Shown here piece after piece: positions 34,123 through 46,557 of a stretch of 64,000 bases of DNA. Each line of letters starts with the position of its first letter. Position 1 is the first letter of the stretch. The notes beneath the pieces are model-generated. The model searched no databases, was not told the origin of the DNA, and saw nothing but the letters and a program-made list of their open reading frames with translations. This DNA is from Calliphora vicina. Lineage: Eukaryota; Arthropoda; Insecta; Diptera; Calliphoridae. Location of the stretch: assembly GCF_958450345.1 (NCBI RefSeq), contig NC_088782.1, positions 95,243,358-95,307,357 of the forward strand. Reading direction: 5' to 3'. A program made the translations under genes and the position numbers.

Positions 34123-35118
34123 AAAAATCGTATAGCAGAAACGCAATCTACGGAAAATTCTAAGAAAGTTTCCTCAAGAAACCATAGGTGTAAAATAGGG
34201 ATGCCAATCCCGATCCCGAAAAATCCCGGGATTTCCCGAATCCCGGGATTTGTGAAAAAGAATCCCGGGATTTTTCGGGATTAACAAATCCCGAAATATT
34301 ATGAGATTTTTGATATTTTAGGAAGATTTTTAATCACCCAAAATACTTAGAAAGCTAAATTTCAGCATATTTATAATACTAATCTCGCTTCAAATCCAAA
34401 CGCAGCCAGATTTTTTCATTTGAATCAGGGAACAGCACGTCTCCCTTGCATTGACAGGCTTTTACACAATTTACACTTTTACGAATTTTATGTTCAAGTT
34501 ATTTTTTGAAGGGGACTAGAAGCAAATGTAGCTCGATTTCCGCAGTACTCTACAGTATAATTTCAGAGTACTTACAACTTATTTTGTGCAAAATTTTATA
34601 AGGATTGCCGCATAATCAAGATATTTATGACTGCTCAAACAGTACTCCGGGGGACAATTGTATGGAACAAGGGGAAATCATGGACCATTTTATTTTAATT
34701 TAATGCATTAGTTTTTGATTTGATATATTTTTACTTAAATATATTAATGAAATTAATAGTTTTTATTGTTGAATTTGATGTTTTTGACGTTTAACTAAAA
34801 TCCCGAAGTCCCGAAAAATCCCGAAATCCCGAAAAATCCCGGGATCCCGAAAAATCCCGGGGTCCCGAAAAATCCCGGGATCCCGGGATTTACATTTCTA
34901 AAATCCCGAATCCCGGGATTTGTAAAACCCAGTCCCGTTTGGCATCCCTAGTGTAAAATCAAATCCTATCTTGCTCATTTCGTTTTTCGTCCAATAAAAA
35001 AAACTATTGAAAAAATAAATACTGAAATATCATTGGATAAAAGACGAAATGCGCAAGATAGGATTTGACTTCAACCTATGGTTTCTGCCGTTGAATGCGT
35101 TTCTGCTATGCGATTTTT
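34123..35118. mobile_element. hairpin MITE split by a hAT-like element
   Basis: AAAAATCGTATAGCAGAAAC at 34123 pairs with GTTTCTGCTATGCGATTTTT ending at 35118. The pairing resumes after the insertion: AAATCCTATCTTG near 34967 with CAAGATAGGATTT near 35055. Removing the insertion gives a MITE of about 235 bp that is nearly all stem. Confidence 0.7.
34196..34950. mobile_element. hAT-like family B with ATCCCGGGAT arrays
   Basis: TAGGGATGCCAATCCCG (34196) and CGTTTGGCATCCCTA (34950) are inverted ends. They are flanked by a perfect 8-bp duplication, GTGTAAAA (34188-34195 and 34951-34958). The first 90 bp and last 140 bp are built largely from ATCCCGGGAT, TCCCGAA and relatives. It is 755 bp and noncoding. 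The target lies in the arm of the hairpin MITE at 34123-35118. Confidence 0.9.
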
Positions 35119-35225
35119 CGTGAACAAAAACGACCCACCCTAATATATATTATGGGTCCTTATAAAACACTAAGACGATAATATCGATTTCGAACCAACT
35201 TTTTACACAAATAAGTAATCACCCC

Positions 35226-35474
35226 TATCGCGAATCAATAGTTCACATGAAATATGTTCCCTTTTCACATTTCTCGTTCATCAACTTTGTTCACGTGAAA
35301 AAATGTCCCTTGTTGTGAAATTTTTAGATGTAATTTAGTAAACAATAAGCAGCTGTTACGAGCAAAATCAACTATTGTGAATGAAAAGTTCATGGGAATA
35401 TCACGATAGCAATTTTCCCTTCGAGGGAAATGGATATTTCATGGGAACAAAATTTCACATGTTATTGCCGATAG
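35226..35474. mobile_element. possible MITE with imperfect TIRs
   Basis: CTATCGCGAAT...TTCACATGAAATATGTTCCC on the left resembles the complement of GGGAACAAAATTTCACATGT...TGCCGATAG on the right. Several TTCAC/GTGAA and GGGAA motifs lie between. No target duplication was identified. Confidence 0.4.
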
Positions 35475-35479
35475 CATAT

Positions 35480-35725
35480 GTATGAAAAAATAAAACTGCT
35501 GGATTTTGGAAATATCGGTTCATATTTCATCACATGCCCCAAATAAGGTCCACTTCCGATAATCCCTTTAATACGAATAAATCTATAATAAATATCGTAT
35601 TGAGTTTGAAATTCGATTTCAATAATATTCAAGTAGTCAAAAATCTCCGTACCTAATTTTATGAAGATCGGCCCATAATTGGTAATAGCTCCCATATAAG
35701 GACTACTTCTGAAAAACCATTCCTT
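35480..35725. repeat. interior fragment of a Helentron-like family
   Basis: GATCGGCCCATAATTGGTAA and AGCTCCCATATAAGGACTAC resemble the repeated GATCGGTCCATAATTRGTCA / AGCYCCCATATA blocks at 42500-42700 and 47020-47060. Confidence 0.5.
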
Positions 35726-35759
35726 TAGTTCCTATAAGGAACAAAAGATTTCCAATCCT

Positions 35760-37011
35760 TTCTCTTTGATGGTAGGTTCTTGATTTCATTCCAGCTTTTT
35801 CCTGCTCAAGAAGCCTCTATGTCTAACTGTCTTCGCCTTCCTCTCCTTCTACTACCTTGCGGATTCCAGTCAATGGTATTGCGGATTACATGCGTGGCCA
35901 ATCCATCTCTATTTCCTTTTCAAAACTTCGGAATGTATTTGGCTTTGATGTGTGACTGTCCAGAGGTGTGTGTTCGATATCCTGTTGGTCCAGTAGAGTT
36001 TTAGTATTCTTCTTATGCATTTATTGGTGAAAACTTGCAAAGTGTTCACCTTCCCAGCAGCCATATTCCCCGTTTTACAGCCATAAAGGACAGACTTATC
36101 ACACGAATTGAAAATTGTTATCTTAGTGCGGGTGGTGGTTGATGGTGATTTCCAGACTGTGCTTAGTTGGCCGAAAGCTTGCCGAGCTCTCATGGTACGA
36201 TTTGAGACATCATTAGAAGAGCCTCCAGTCGATTATATGATGCTACCCAAGTAGCAAAAGTGGTGCACGTCCCGTAGTTGGATGTCTTGGATAGAGAATG
36301 GCCGGTTGGATGTTGCATTTACTCGCATTACCTTCGTCTTATTTATGTTTACTTTGAGTCCTGCCTTTGCAGCTTCTATTTCTACCATTTGAAGGCTTTG
36401 CACCACGTCAGAATGACTGTATGTTAGAAGGCATATGTCGTCGGCATAGTCAAGATCGGACAGGCGGCCAGATGCGGCCTTTTCGTACACCAGCTTTGAC
36501 AGAACCTTATCGCTAATTGAGTACCGGTGAAATATACGACAGCTTGCGTTCCTGTACAGCTCTTGGATAATCCCTATTATTTTCCTAGGTACGCCTTTGC
36601 ATGTGATTGCTTTCCAAACGGTAGTGTGGACAAGTGTGTCGAAACCTCTTCAAAGCCGATGAAGACCAGATATAGGGGGGACCTCCATTCTACTGATTGC
36701 TCAATTATTATGCGGAGACTGTTCATGTGGTCTACACATGATTTTTGAGCTCTGAATACAGCCTGTTCGCAACGAAACTCTTTGTCAAGGGAGTTAGCAC
36801 GTCTCATGTTTGCGATCACCTTATTTATCTTGCTTAGAAGTGTGATCCCCAATTTTTGCACTCCGTGATTGTATAAGTCACGGGATTTTCCTGATTCGGC
36901 TTCCTGACCTGTTCCCAGGTCTTTCGTCAATTTCCTCTTGTCTCTGCGAGCGCTGCGATTTACTTCTTTATCGAGAAAAATGTAGTTGTCCTGGAGTCTG
37001 GACTTCTCCAT
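35760..37011 (-). pseudogene. CR1-like LINE ORF2 remnant with RT core deleted
   Basis: The minus strand preserves, in order: EVNRSARRDKRKL (near 36960), GITLLSKINKVIAN (near 36850), RCEQAVFRAQKSCVDHMNSL with EQSVEWRSPLYLVFIGFEE (36640-36780), KIIGIIQELYRNASCRI (near 36550), RLSDLDYADDICLLT (36430-36470), FCYLGSII (36235), FGQLSTVWKS (36150), CIRRILKLYWTNRISN (36000) and DWNPQGSRRRGRRR (35850). The YADD catalytic pair remains, but the GVRQGC.LSP block between NASC and DYADD is deleted, with several frameshifts. The block order fits the CR1/L2-like group, distinct from both other LINE types here. The exact clade is unresolved. Confidence 0.75.
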
Positions 37012-38114
37012 ATGGTCAGGTCATGTCATACATGTCATAAAAATATTTGTGTGTACTTGACGAAATAGTTTTACATTTTAATTTTTTCATCATATGATTT
37101 AAATATAAATACTCAATACTGTGAAAAGCCAGAGTTACATGTTAGGTTTAAAGTGGGTTTCATCAAAAATAAATTAGAAGTAGCTTTTGCTAAAAGAGTT
37201 GTGTTATTTAATTTCAAAAATTATCAAATTATTGTTTAAAACTGGATATAAAACTTAATTTTAATAACATATATGGGCATTTCCACCGAAAGGTCCACAG
37301 AGACCAGAAAATTAAAAGTGTTTGAAAACACTTTGTTTTATCCCATTTTCATAGGGAAACAATCAAATTTAAATAATGTAAAGAAATTTTCCATTTATTC
37401 ATAACCCATTTCGAGATATTCGAATGCAAAGTCGACCAAGGGCAACTTTTCCGATTTGAATATTTATAATGCACATTTTGTTTTGATACAAGTTCTTAAA
37501 GAGAGACATTATGCATTGACTTTTGATATCTAAAATCTTCCTGAGGGTACAAAGAGTCAAAATAGAATGCATAATAAACTATGCGATTGTAAACAACTGT
37601 AAGTTTTTACATTGCATTATCACATATTTCGATGTCCCGTGCGACATTGAAAAACTTTGGTATCAGTGCGTCGAAAGTACTTGCAGAAATTTTATCAAAT
37701 ATTGAGTGCAAACAGAGCTTTTTAATACAATTAAAATAAAATAAACTTTACTGAAAAATAAGAAAATTTATGATTTTGGTACTCATATAAAGTTGGTGCC
37801 GTGCGACATCGTAAGTGTGAAATTTAAAAATTTTAAAATTATTTTTTCTTACATAAATGAAATAAATCATGTAAATATGCACAACATCACATAAATATGG
37901 TTAAATTATATCTTCTGCCGTCTGACCAGATTGAAAAGCATTCTTTGTTATATAATTTAGACAAAAAATGGAGAGAAGTGAAAAGCATTCCAGGCATAGC
38001 CCAGTTGGACTACTTTTGTTGCAATGTCCAAATATCCGTTTGATATTCCTGAAACTACTTTCATTTAAATTTATTTTTTTTTTATTGTATTTACTGATAT
38101 ACAATACTTTTCCC

Positions 38115-38280
38115 TATGTCTATACTTGATAAATTTTTTGAATGATAAACGTCAAAATGGTTGTCAAGATAAAAAATTATAATTTTTTAGTGTTATTGCT
38201 TCGTTAGGACAAAATTGTTAGTGTTTTTGCTAAGACAATTTTTTTTATTGTTATGACAAATATTTGTCAAGTATAGACAT
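38115..38280. mobile_element. 166-bp palindromic MITE
   Basis: ATGTCTATACTTGATAAATT at the left pairs with AATATTTGTCAAGTATAGACAT-type sequence at the right end. Imperfect pairing continues inward (TTGTCAAGATAAAAAATTA with its counterpart). Confidence 0.6.
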
Positions 38281-38781
38281 GGGCTTATTCGTACTAAATA
38301 ATTTTCTTACGTTTTTAGTTTGTTGATATTATATTGAAATAAATACATTGAATACTATTAATTTAAAAACATTTATATTAAGCTTGTTTACGCATTATTT
38401 CGTAAAAAATCAACAGAAACTACATTAATATCATGATGGAAAAAAATGTCCCGTGCGACTGTTATTAAAATTAATTTTAAAAAAAAATTATAATAAATTT
38501 TTGCGTAAAATCAAAACCATTTTTAACAGACATCAATGCACAATATTCTAAAATTAGTCAGATTGAAATATTGCCTCTGGTTTCGCTGAAAATTAGCGTT
38601 GGAATGGTTGGCCGCCAAATTGACTTCTGTATTTGTCCCTTGCGTATGCCTCGGGTTTTTGCAATTATCTTGAATATGAAAACTTGCCCAAAATCAAACT
38701 TAGTACCAATTATAGGGCTAATTAAGAGCTATAAATTAAGCCTTTTGTCAAACTAAAAATTCTATTTATTTTGACTTATTT

Positions 38782-39728
<947 letters not shown>

Positions 39729-39949
39729 CACTTTAAATGTGTACGAATGTCCCGTGCGACATAATGGAATTGCCCATATGTTATATTAAGCTTTGATATG
39801 GTATTCATTAAAGCAATTTTTTGCTTCTTAAAAACATAAGTAAATATTAGATTTAGTTCAAAACTTATGTGTATCAGATTTTTTACAATATTTACACGAT
39901 TTTGTGGATGGTTCTTGCTTTGCGTTCATTTCGTTTAAACTGGCACTAC

Positions 39950-40470
39950 TGCTGCTGCTATAATTGCTTTATATTATGGCATAATTTCATCGCATTTATA
40001 ATCTGGATCTTCAATATCGTCATTGAAATCTTCATCAGTATCTTTTAAATCAACATCATTTTCAATTGACTACATCAAATCTGCTATTTCTTAATCACTC
40101 AATGATGAAAGCTTAATTTTTAAGAAAATTTTTCTAACTTATTAGTAAAGAAAACTAAACAGAATAGTTAAATTTTGTGACTAAGACCTTCTACAGATGG
40201 TGTTTCCAAAGTAAATTGAAACTATATTTTTTTAAATTTGAATTTTCACACAAATCACAAATATTATTTTTGTCTTTTTTCACTAAAATTCAGATTGAAC
40301 CTGTTATTTCTGCCAAACTTATTTATTGAGCCCGTTCAAACTGGTCCCGCTTGATAGGTATTTTTATAATGAATAAAAAGTCTTTAGTTGTTATGGTGTA
40401 AAGAAATCAGATTTTACAATAAATTGAATTTTTTGAAGACCTTCTATAGACGGTCTTAGGTGTTAAAGGG
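39950..40470 (-). mobile_element. piggyBac-like remnant
   Basis: Read on the minus strand it begins at TTAA (40471-40474) with CCCTTTAACACCTAAGACCG. The subterminal palindromic words GACCGTCTATAGAAGGTC (near 40450) and GACCTTCTACAGATGGT (near 40190) follow, then a broken acidic reading frame. The other end was not found. Confidence 0.5.
40000..40130 (-). pseudogene. acidic N-terminus of a piggyBac-like transposase
   Basis: The minus strand reads LSSLSD, stop, EIADLM, stop, SIENDVDLKDTDEDFNDDIE and DPDYKCDEIMP, stop. An acidic, Asp/Glu-rich start is usual for piggyBac transposases, and the TTAA-bounded CCCTTTAA terminus about 330 bp upstream supports this. Three stops are in frame and the catalytic core is absent. 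Confidence 0.4.
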
Positions 40471-40474
40471 TTAA

Positions 40475-42057
40475 GGAAAAACTAAATAATATTTAATAGT
40501 TTTCCAGTAGAAAACCGAATAAAGACAAAAACAACTAATTTGTTGTTACCTACGTCCTAATGCCGCTATTATTGTAAGCCGTCTGTGACCCTTATAAATA
40601 TTTTTTAAACTTATCTCAACAAGGATAGCTTTGAAATAGAAAAGGCCTAACATATGCTAATAGGTGTTTCCCTAGGATTTTCCGAATTTCACCTATTTTT
40701 TTTATCAAAATGTATGGAAAATCGTGCTTCGGTTTGCGTCTCGTTTCTTTGGTCCCAATTAGCGACGGAAACCGGGGTATTGGTGTATACTTATTTGTAT
40801 GTCTAAATTTGTGCAACATTTCAAATTACATTGAAATGCACTTCAAACGTCACCCTGTAACAAATGCAACCATACTCTTTTCTATTTGTATTGCACACGA
40901 CCTTTTGAGTACGATTTTATGAGTTTGCGATGCAGTGTGTGTTAAAAACGCATTTAATACACCACTTAAATGTTCAAGTAGCATCTGGACTGCTGTTTTG
41001 CACCATACAATGATTCCATCCATGTCCTATTGATATTTTAGTTCATGTTCGCTCATTGTTGCGTTTCTCCTCAAATCTTTACAATTTCACACACTCTCGT
41101 CGGACGTATCAGCAGCAGTATCACGAGCAGTAACAACCATACTTCTCTAAAACGAGCCTTTTTCTTGTTTTATTCTATTTATTTTTATTTAGGTTTCACG
41201 AGTTTTTTTTATTTTTGGGTGACATTGATGTATGGTTGCCACATAATGTGGTGTTGATGCTAATGTTTCATGTGCAACACCACATTTCTCTATTTCATTT
41301 GGATGTGATGTTTGTTGTTGATAATTTCTCCCAAAAAGAAATAATAAAAAGGGGTGACTTAGTTGCTGTTGTTTAGTTAAATTTTGTGTCACTGTTGTCA
41401 AGCTATAAAATACAATTGTATGAACGAATACGAGAGTATATTTTCGTCATCATCTTCATTCTAGTCATCATTATTTCACTACTTGTTTTCATCGCATTTG
41501 AACAACAATCATGTGCATCAAATGTATGCTTCTGTGAATGTGTGCATGAGTTTAGCTATCTTTCGAGGGAAATCTCAAAAGCCCTTTCAAAGACTGAGAG
41601 ATATCGCTTGCTTTGGCATTGGACTTATACCAAAATCATACTAAAATTAAACCTGGAATTCCATTCTTACTTTCAATTGGCACAATTATGGACATGGTAG
41701 CTCGCTGCAAACAAGAAATTAAGTAGAATCTATATCACAAGACCACACCACTTAGTGAGATTGGTGAAAACGTGTACGGTGAAAACAACCTGCCTTATTC
41801 AGTATTCAATTAGATGACACATTCTGGTGCCCGGGACTCAGATAGATTCAGTATGTTTTTTCAGAAATCAGTATCTCAATAAATGAAGAGCCAGGCGGAG
41901 AGTGATGAAACACCATTTCATCCCTTCCGCAATACAACCAGCTACGGCGGTAACTGTTGAAGGGAAGTACAAGTCTTGAATTTCTTTAATATTTGTGGCC
42001 TAAACTGCAACTTGGAAATGTCGTCAAATGGACAGTACTAAATAATTGTCAGCATTT
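40475..42057. other. likely host noncoding DNA
   Basis: Unique-looking sequence. Open frames such as 41386-41700 have hydrophobic low-complexity starts and no recognisable domain. No repeat boundary was seen. Confidence 0.35.
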
Positions 42058-42826
42058 TTATACCCTACACCACCATAGTGGGGAGGGTATTATGCGTTTG
42101 TGCAGATGTTTGTAACGCTCAAAAATATTAGTCTAACACCCACCTTAAAGTATACCGATCGACTTAGAATCACTTTCTGAGTCGATTAAGCGATGTCCGT
42201 CCGTCCGTCCGTCTGGTCGGCTGGCTGGCTGGCTGGCTGGCTGGCTGTCCATGTAAACCTTGTGCGCAGAGTACAGGTCGCAATTTTGAAGATATTTCGA
42301 TCAAATTTGGTACATATTATTTTTTCGGCTCAAGGACCAAGCCTATTGAAACTGCCTAAAATCGGTCCACTATTTCACCTAGCCCCCATACAAATGTCCT
42401 CCCGAAATTGAACTTTATCGGTCATAAATGTTTCATTTATATATGTATCTCCACAAATTCCGCTCCAAATAAGTTTTATATATACAAAATTCATGTCACC
42501 AAATTTTGTTACGATCGGTCCATAATTAGTCATAGCTCCCATATAGACCCGCTTCCGAAAATCACTTTAACGTGCATAAATCGCTTAAAAATGTTGGTAA
42601 ACACACAAAATTCAACATAGTTAACTTTAATATAGACATAAATCACACGACCTAATTTCGTGGTGATCGGTCCATAATTGGTCATAGCCCCCATATAACC
42701 CCACTTCCGAAAATCACTCAAAAATAAAAATTATTGAAATTTTAATAGAAAAAATTTTTTTGCTCTTTTACTTAGTGTAGGGTATTATATGGTCGGGCTT
42801 GACCGACCATACTTTCTTACTTGTTT
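42058..42826 (+). mobile_element. second Helentron-like family (F2), copy 1, complete
   Basis: The 5' end TATACCCTACACCACCATAG with complementary TAGTGGGGAGGGTAT forms a stem. The core GAGTCGATTAAGCGATGTCC is followed by (GTCC)n and (GGCT)n tracts at 42192-42246. Several blocks with GGTCCATAATTRGTCATAGC follow. The 3' end GGTCGGGCTTGACCGACC hairpin is followed by TTTCTTACTTGTTTT. The layout is the same as in the mini-me-like family, but the sequences differ apart from the core and the final CTTACTTGTTT. Confidence 0.75.
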
Positions 42827-43984
42827 TTTTTTTGGAAATGTGCCAAATATGATATATAAGGAGTTTCCAAGACGGAAGAGAACCGACTGGTGCCGTGATT
42901 AATTCCTCGGGTGTAGGTACTGGGTATAGTTCCAACACTTTATATCAAAAGGACCTGTCACTTTAACATGGCAATGTCACAAAACTAACCCAAAATCATC
43001 CGATCTTTTGTCAAGTTTTTGTAATAATTGCTCAAGTGAAGTGATAAGTCTCTCCAGTTTTCATATGTATTGATGTTAGTCCCTAAAAAAACTAATATAC
43101 TCATATTATTTGCGATTCGGGTATCCATTACCAGCTTAGTGCCAAATTTTGAATCAATTAGTTTCAATCAGGGAAATCCAATTTCACATAGGTGCACTTG
43201 TACGGAAAGCTCTTTATCTAAGAAGGGATTATTTTGTTTTGAATATCCAAGGCAGTGCACTACTTCCATTTGATCATTTCAATCTTGCCTATCTCATCTT
43301 AATATACATATTTTTTTAACATTTCTAGACTGACAAAAAACGGCGAAACTATGGGGTAAATCCGCCATAGGGATGGGGAATATTTGTCATTTGTAAAATA
43401 AGACAAACAAATCAAAAAATATAATCGTATTTTACTGTTTTATACCTTAATTCACAAAACAAAGTATAATAAACTAGATATTTATTGTTTATTTCACATA
43501 ACTTAGCAAAAAAATTTAAACAAATTGTGACTGATTTTTTCTATATTTTATCAACATTTTGCTATAAATCACAGGGATTCCTTGTATCTGGCGCATGTGC
43601 CCCAGGGGGAGTTTTGAGTTTTAATATAAATTTTGTTCATACTTCAAATTAAATGACCGAACAAATTATTGTCACATATTGTTCACTACTATTGACATTC
43701 TATCACCAACCAATATCTTTTTTGTATCACAAGAACTAAGGAAGTTAGCACAAAAAATGTTGCACCCTGAAATATTTTCACAGCTTGTTGAAAAACTATT
43801 AATCGCGTCTGGGTCACATCATATGTAAAATTAAACTTTCAGGGATAATAAATAATCGATAAAAGAATACATAGCTTGATAATGTAACAAAATCGATTAC
43901 TCGGATTGGAGAATGATCCCAATTCTGCCCTACTAAATTTGGTAGTACAAATTCAGCTTATATAAAACTTATTTGAACTGAATT
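42827..43984. other. no gene recognised
   Basis: AT-rich DNA with short open frames lacking recognisable domains. Confidence 0.35.
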
Positions 43985-44556
43985 TAGTATGGATATGTTT
44001 ATAATTAAGATATTTATGAGGACTAGGAGAAATGATAGACCGATTCTAATCGACTCAAAAGTTATCCTGAGCAGATCCGTATACTTTAAGGTGGGTGTTA
44101 GGACAATACTTTTTCACGTTACAAACATCAGCACTAATCCAATATACCCTCCCCACTATGCATATATGCGCTTACAAATCGGAAACGTTCCACATTTCCA
44201 ACTGAAGTAATTCAACTATTATGTTGCAGTGAACCCATGGAAGAATTTCTCTTTAGCCACCAAGACGATGAAATTAATGAAAGTGAAGAGGACCTTTTTG
44301 ATTTTAATTTACAAAATGAATTAGATTTAAGCAATTAAAATAAATGCATGAACACAATGTATTATATTTGCATTAATGATTGCAAAAGGGTTAATTTTTG
44401 GTCGTTAGTGGGTGAAATTCCCTTTTTTCAATATAGTTTTCTTACTTATGATATTCTTTAAGGTCTTGGTTTGAATAACATGATTTTTGTAGTCGTTATT
44501 AATTTTGCACAGAAAAAGTGGTCATTTGACCTATAGTGCTATGGTGGTGTAGGGTA
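43985..44556 (-). mobile_element. F2 Helentron-like element, 5' part, interrupted
   Basis: On the minus strand: TACCCTACACCACCATAG (44553-44539), interrupted, then CATAGTGGGGAGGGTATATT (44160 downwards), TGTTTGTAACGTG, ACACCCACCTTAAAGTATAC and a decayed core GAGTCGATTAGAATCGG. The 3' half is missing. Confidence 0.65.
44161..44538. mobile_element. 378-bp insertion with 5-bp target duplication
   Basis: It is bounded by CTATG at 44156-44160 and 44539-44543, exactly splitting the stem of the F2 element. The right end read outwards is CACTATAGGTC, and the left junction reads CACTATGCATATATG. The segment holds a 33-codon acidic frame at 44237-44338 (MEEFLFSHQDDEINESEEDL then FDFNLQNELDLSN), followed by AATAAA and AAAGGGTTAA at 44386-44394. 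It could be a deleted transposon with the start of an acidic transposase. The superfamily is not resolved. Confidence 0.5.
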
Positions 44557-44908
44557 AAAAATATTAAAGAATGAAAATTACAACAATTTTCCATATCAAG
44601 CTAAATTGAAGAATATAACTTTTTAGTCTGCCCTCCTAGAATATATTTCTCCATATATGTATGTATGAATCTGTTTTGTGTTTTCAATGTGTGAGTATAT
44701 TCAATGGCTTCCTTTATGATGCTGCAGCTTTTGTTACTTGCTACACGATGTAGAGTGCTGTAGTGTTGTTAAAAATACATACATTTTCATTTTATTAACA
44801 ATACCTCCTCATAGATTTATGACTTGGCAACAACAAGATTTGTTCGATGTTATTTTATACAAATGTGAATGGTTGTTTGTTTGTTTGTCTACATCTATGA
44901 ATGTACAT

Positions 44909-45134
44909 TAGAGTGGTCCCAATTCACTTTTTATGGGCCACATTTCAACGTATATATAACTTTGGAATATGGAATAATATCGGCGTATCAAAAACTATTG
45001 TATTAAGATTTCTACTGAGACCATCCATATATTCAAGACCTGTAGCAACAATTTAGTCAAGATAATATGGCTGATATTCCCGTTCATTATTGAGATACGT
45101 TGAGTTAAGTTGTACGATACGTTGATCCACTCTA
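44909..45134. mobile_element. hAT-type MITE, TIR TAGAGTGG
   Basis: TAGAGTGGTCCC (44909) and GATCCACTCTA (45134) are inverted ends. Flanks ATGTACAT (44901-44908) and ATGAACAT (45135-45142) match at 7 of 8. It is 226 bp and noncoding, with the same terminus type as the foldback element. Confidence 0.8.
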
Positions 45135-45142
45135 ATGAACAT

Positions 45143-46557
45143 ACATACATAGAGATTTAGATGTATGGAGGTGCATACATTGGATTTTCTTTGTAAAATC
45201 AAATGGAAAACAAACTAGGTTGCTACTATGCAGCAAATAACCACATGCACTTGTACACATAGGCATAAATAAATCCATACATAGTTGGTACATATGCGTT
45301 TAGAAAGTTTCTTGCATTTACACAAGTACAATGTTGTTGCTAAGAGGCAAGTCAGCAACTATTCAAAATATCAGTTCAAAAATTGCAAGTTGCAACGATA
45401 TCAATGCAATTAGTGACAGTGTTTGTTGCACACCGAACAGATAGACAGACAGTCATGCAGAAGTAGGAGTGAAGAAATGTTTTCATTACACCGGGTGTTG
45501 GAGAATTTACGAGTATTGATTGTGTTGCGCCATTTAAGCAGCAGCAAAACATTTCAAATAATTCTTTTATTGGCTGTTAAACATTTTTCATGCCATCTAT
45601 CATCATCATCATCATACTTTCCAAATCAAATTGATTGAAATCACCCAATTGTTAGAAAATAAAACATTCAATTAATAGAATTCTAATAACTTAGCTTCAA
45701 GACAACAAATGGCCTAAATAAATGAGCAATTTGTTTTTAGCATACCAAATGTTTATTACACTATTCAATATAGTAATATAGTAAATGGTAAAATAATAAT
45801 AAAGAGAAAACAATTGATGATTCGAGATTTTTTTTCTCAAACATGCTTGTATTGTCCTTAATTTTACTCCTGATAGTTTTAATTCTATAAACAATTTATA
45901 GTAGATGAAGACTCTAATACTTAAACTAGTAACTACCTTGTTTAGCTATAGATTGAGATGCAGTATGTCGAAGCTATGATCTCGTAACTGTTTTGCAAAT
46001 ATGGACCGACAGAAAAGTGAAATAGGGTTTGTTCTCCCGAAGATCAGAATATTGCACTTTGGAGGCAATGCCTCTGGATGTTCCCATATATCGAAATATT
46101 GCTGTCTATGGAATCTACATTCGATGGTGATTTCATAAAGAATAAACTAAACTATCAATGAAAAGGAAACCAGACAAAAAAAATCGGCTAAGGAACAGCC
46201 TACGTGTGCCAAATTGGTGCGGAGGAACCCTGTTACGCTGTTATTGATTTCAATTTCGCATCCGGCAAAATGCCAATGACACTCAAAGAGAAGGTGGAAA
46301 TGGAGTGGATTGTATTTTACATCTTAAATTAGATGACAATGGGCCTCAAATCCACGTAGAGAGTTGCAGGTTTACCAGGGAGATACTTATTCAAAAATTT
46401 GAACCAGACACTGGTGTAGATATCTTTAAAGCTTGATGGATGGCAATACAATCCAATCCTGACTGGTAAACATAACAGAGGTCTGGACGTAAGAAATTGA
46501 GAGATCTTCCACAAAAAAAGAAAAGGGATTCTGAGCTTGCTCCATATAAGTTCTTAT
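45143..46557. other. no gene recognised
   Basis: Unique-looking AT-rich DNA with an ATC run near 45598-45613. No transposon ends or protein similarity were seen. Confidence 0.35.

Noticed and set aside
32908..35155. A single hAT-like element running from TAGAGTGC at 32908 to ACCCTA at 35149
   Set aside because: The flanks TGTACTAT and ATATATAT do not form a convincing duplication, and the interior contains unrelated bounded elements. I kept the partial foldback copy only.
41386..41700. 104-codon plus-strand frame with a hydrophobic N-terminus
   Set aside because: T-rich DNA gives hydrophobic residues by default. There is no domain, and no promoter or neighbour supports it.
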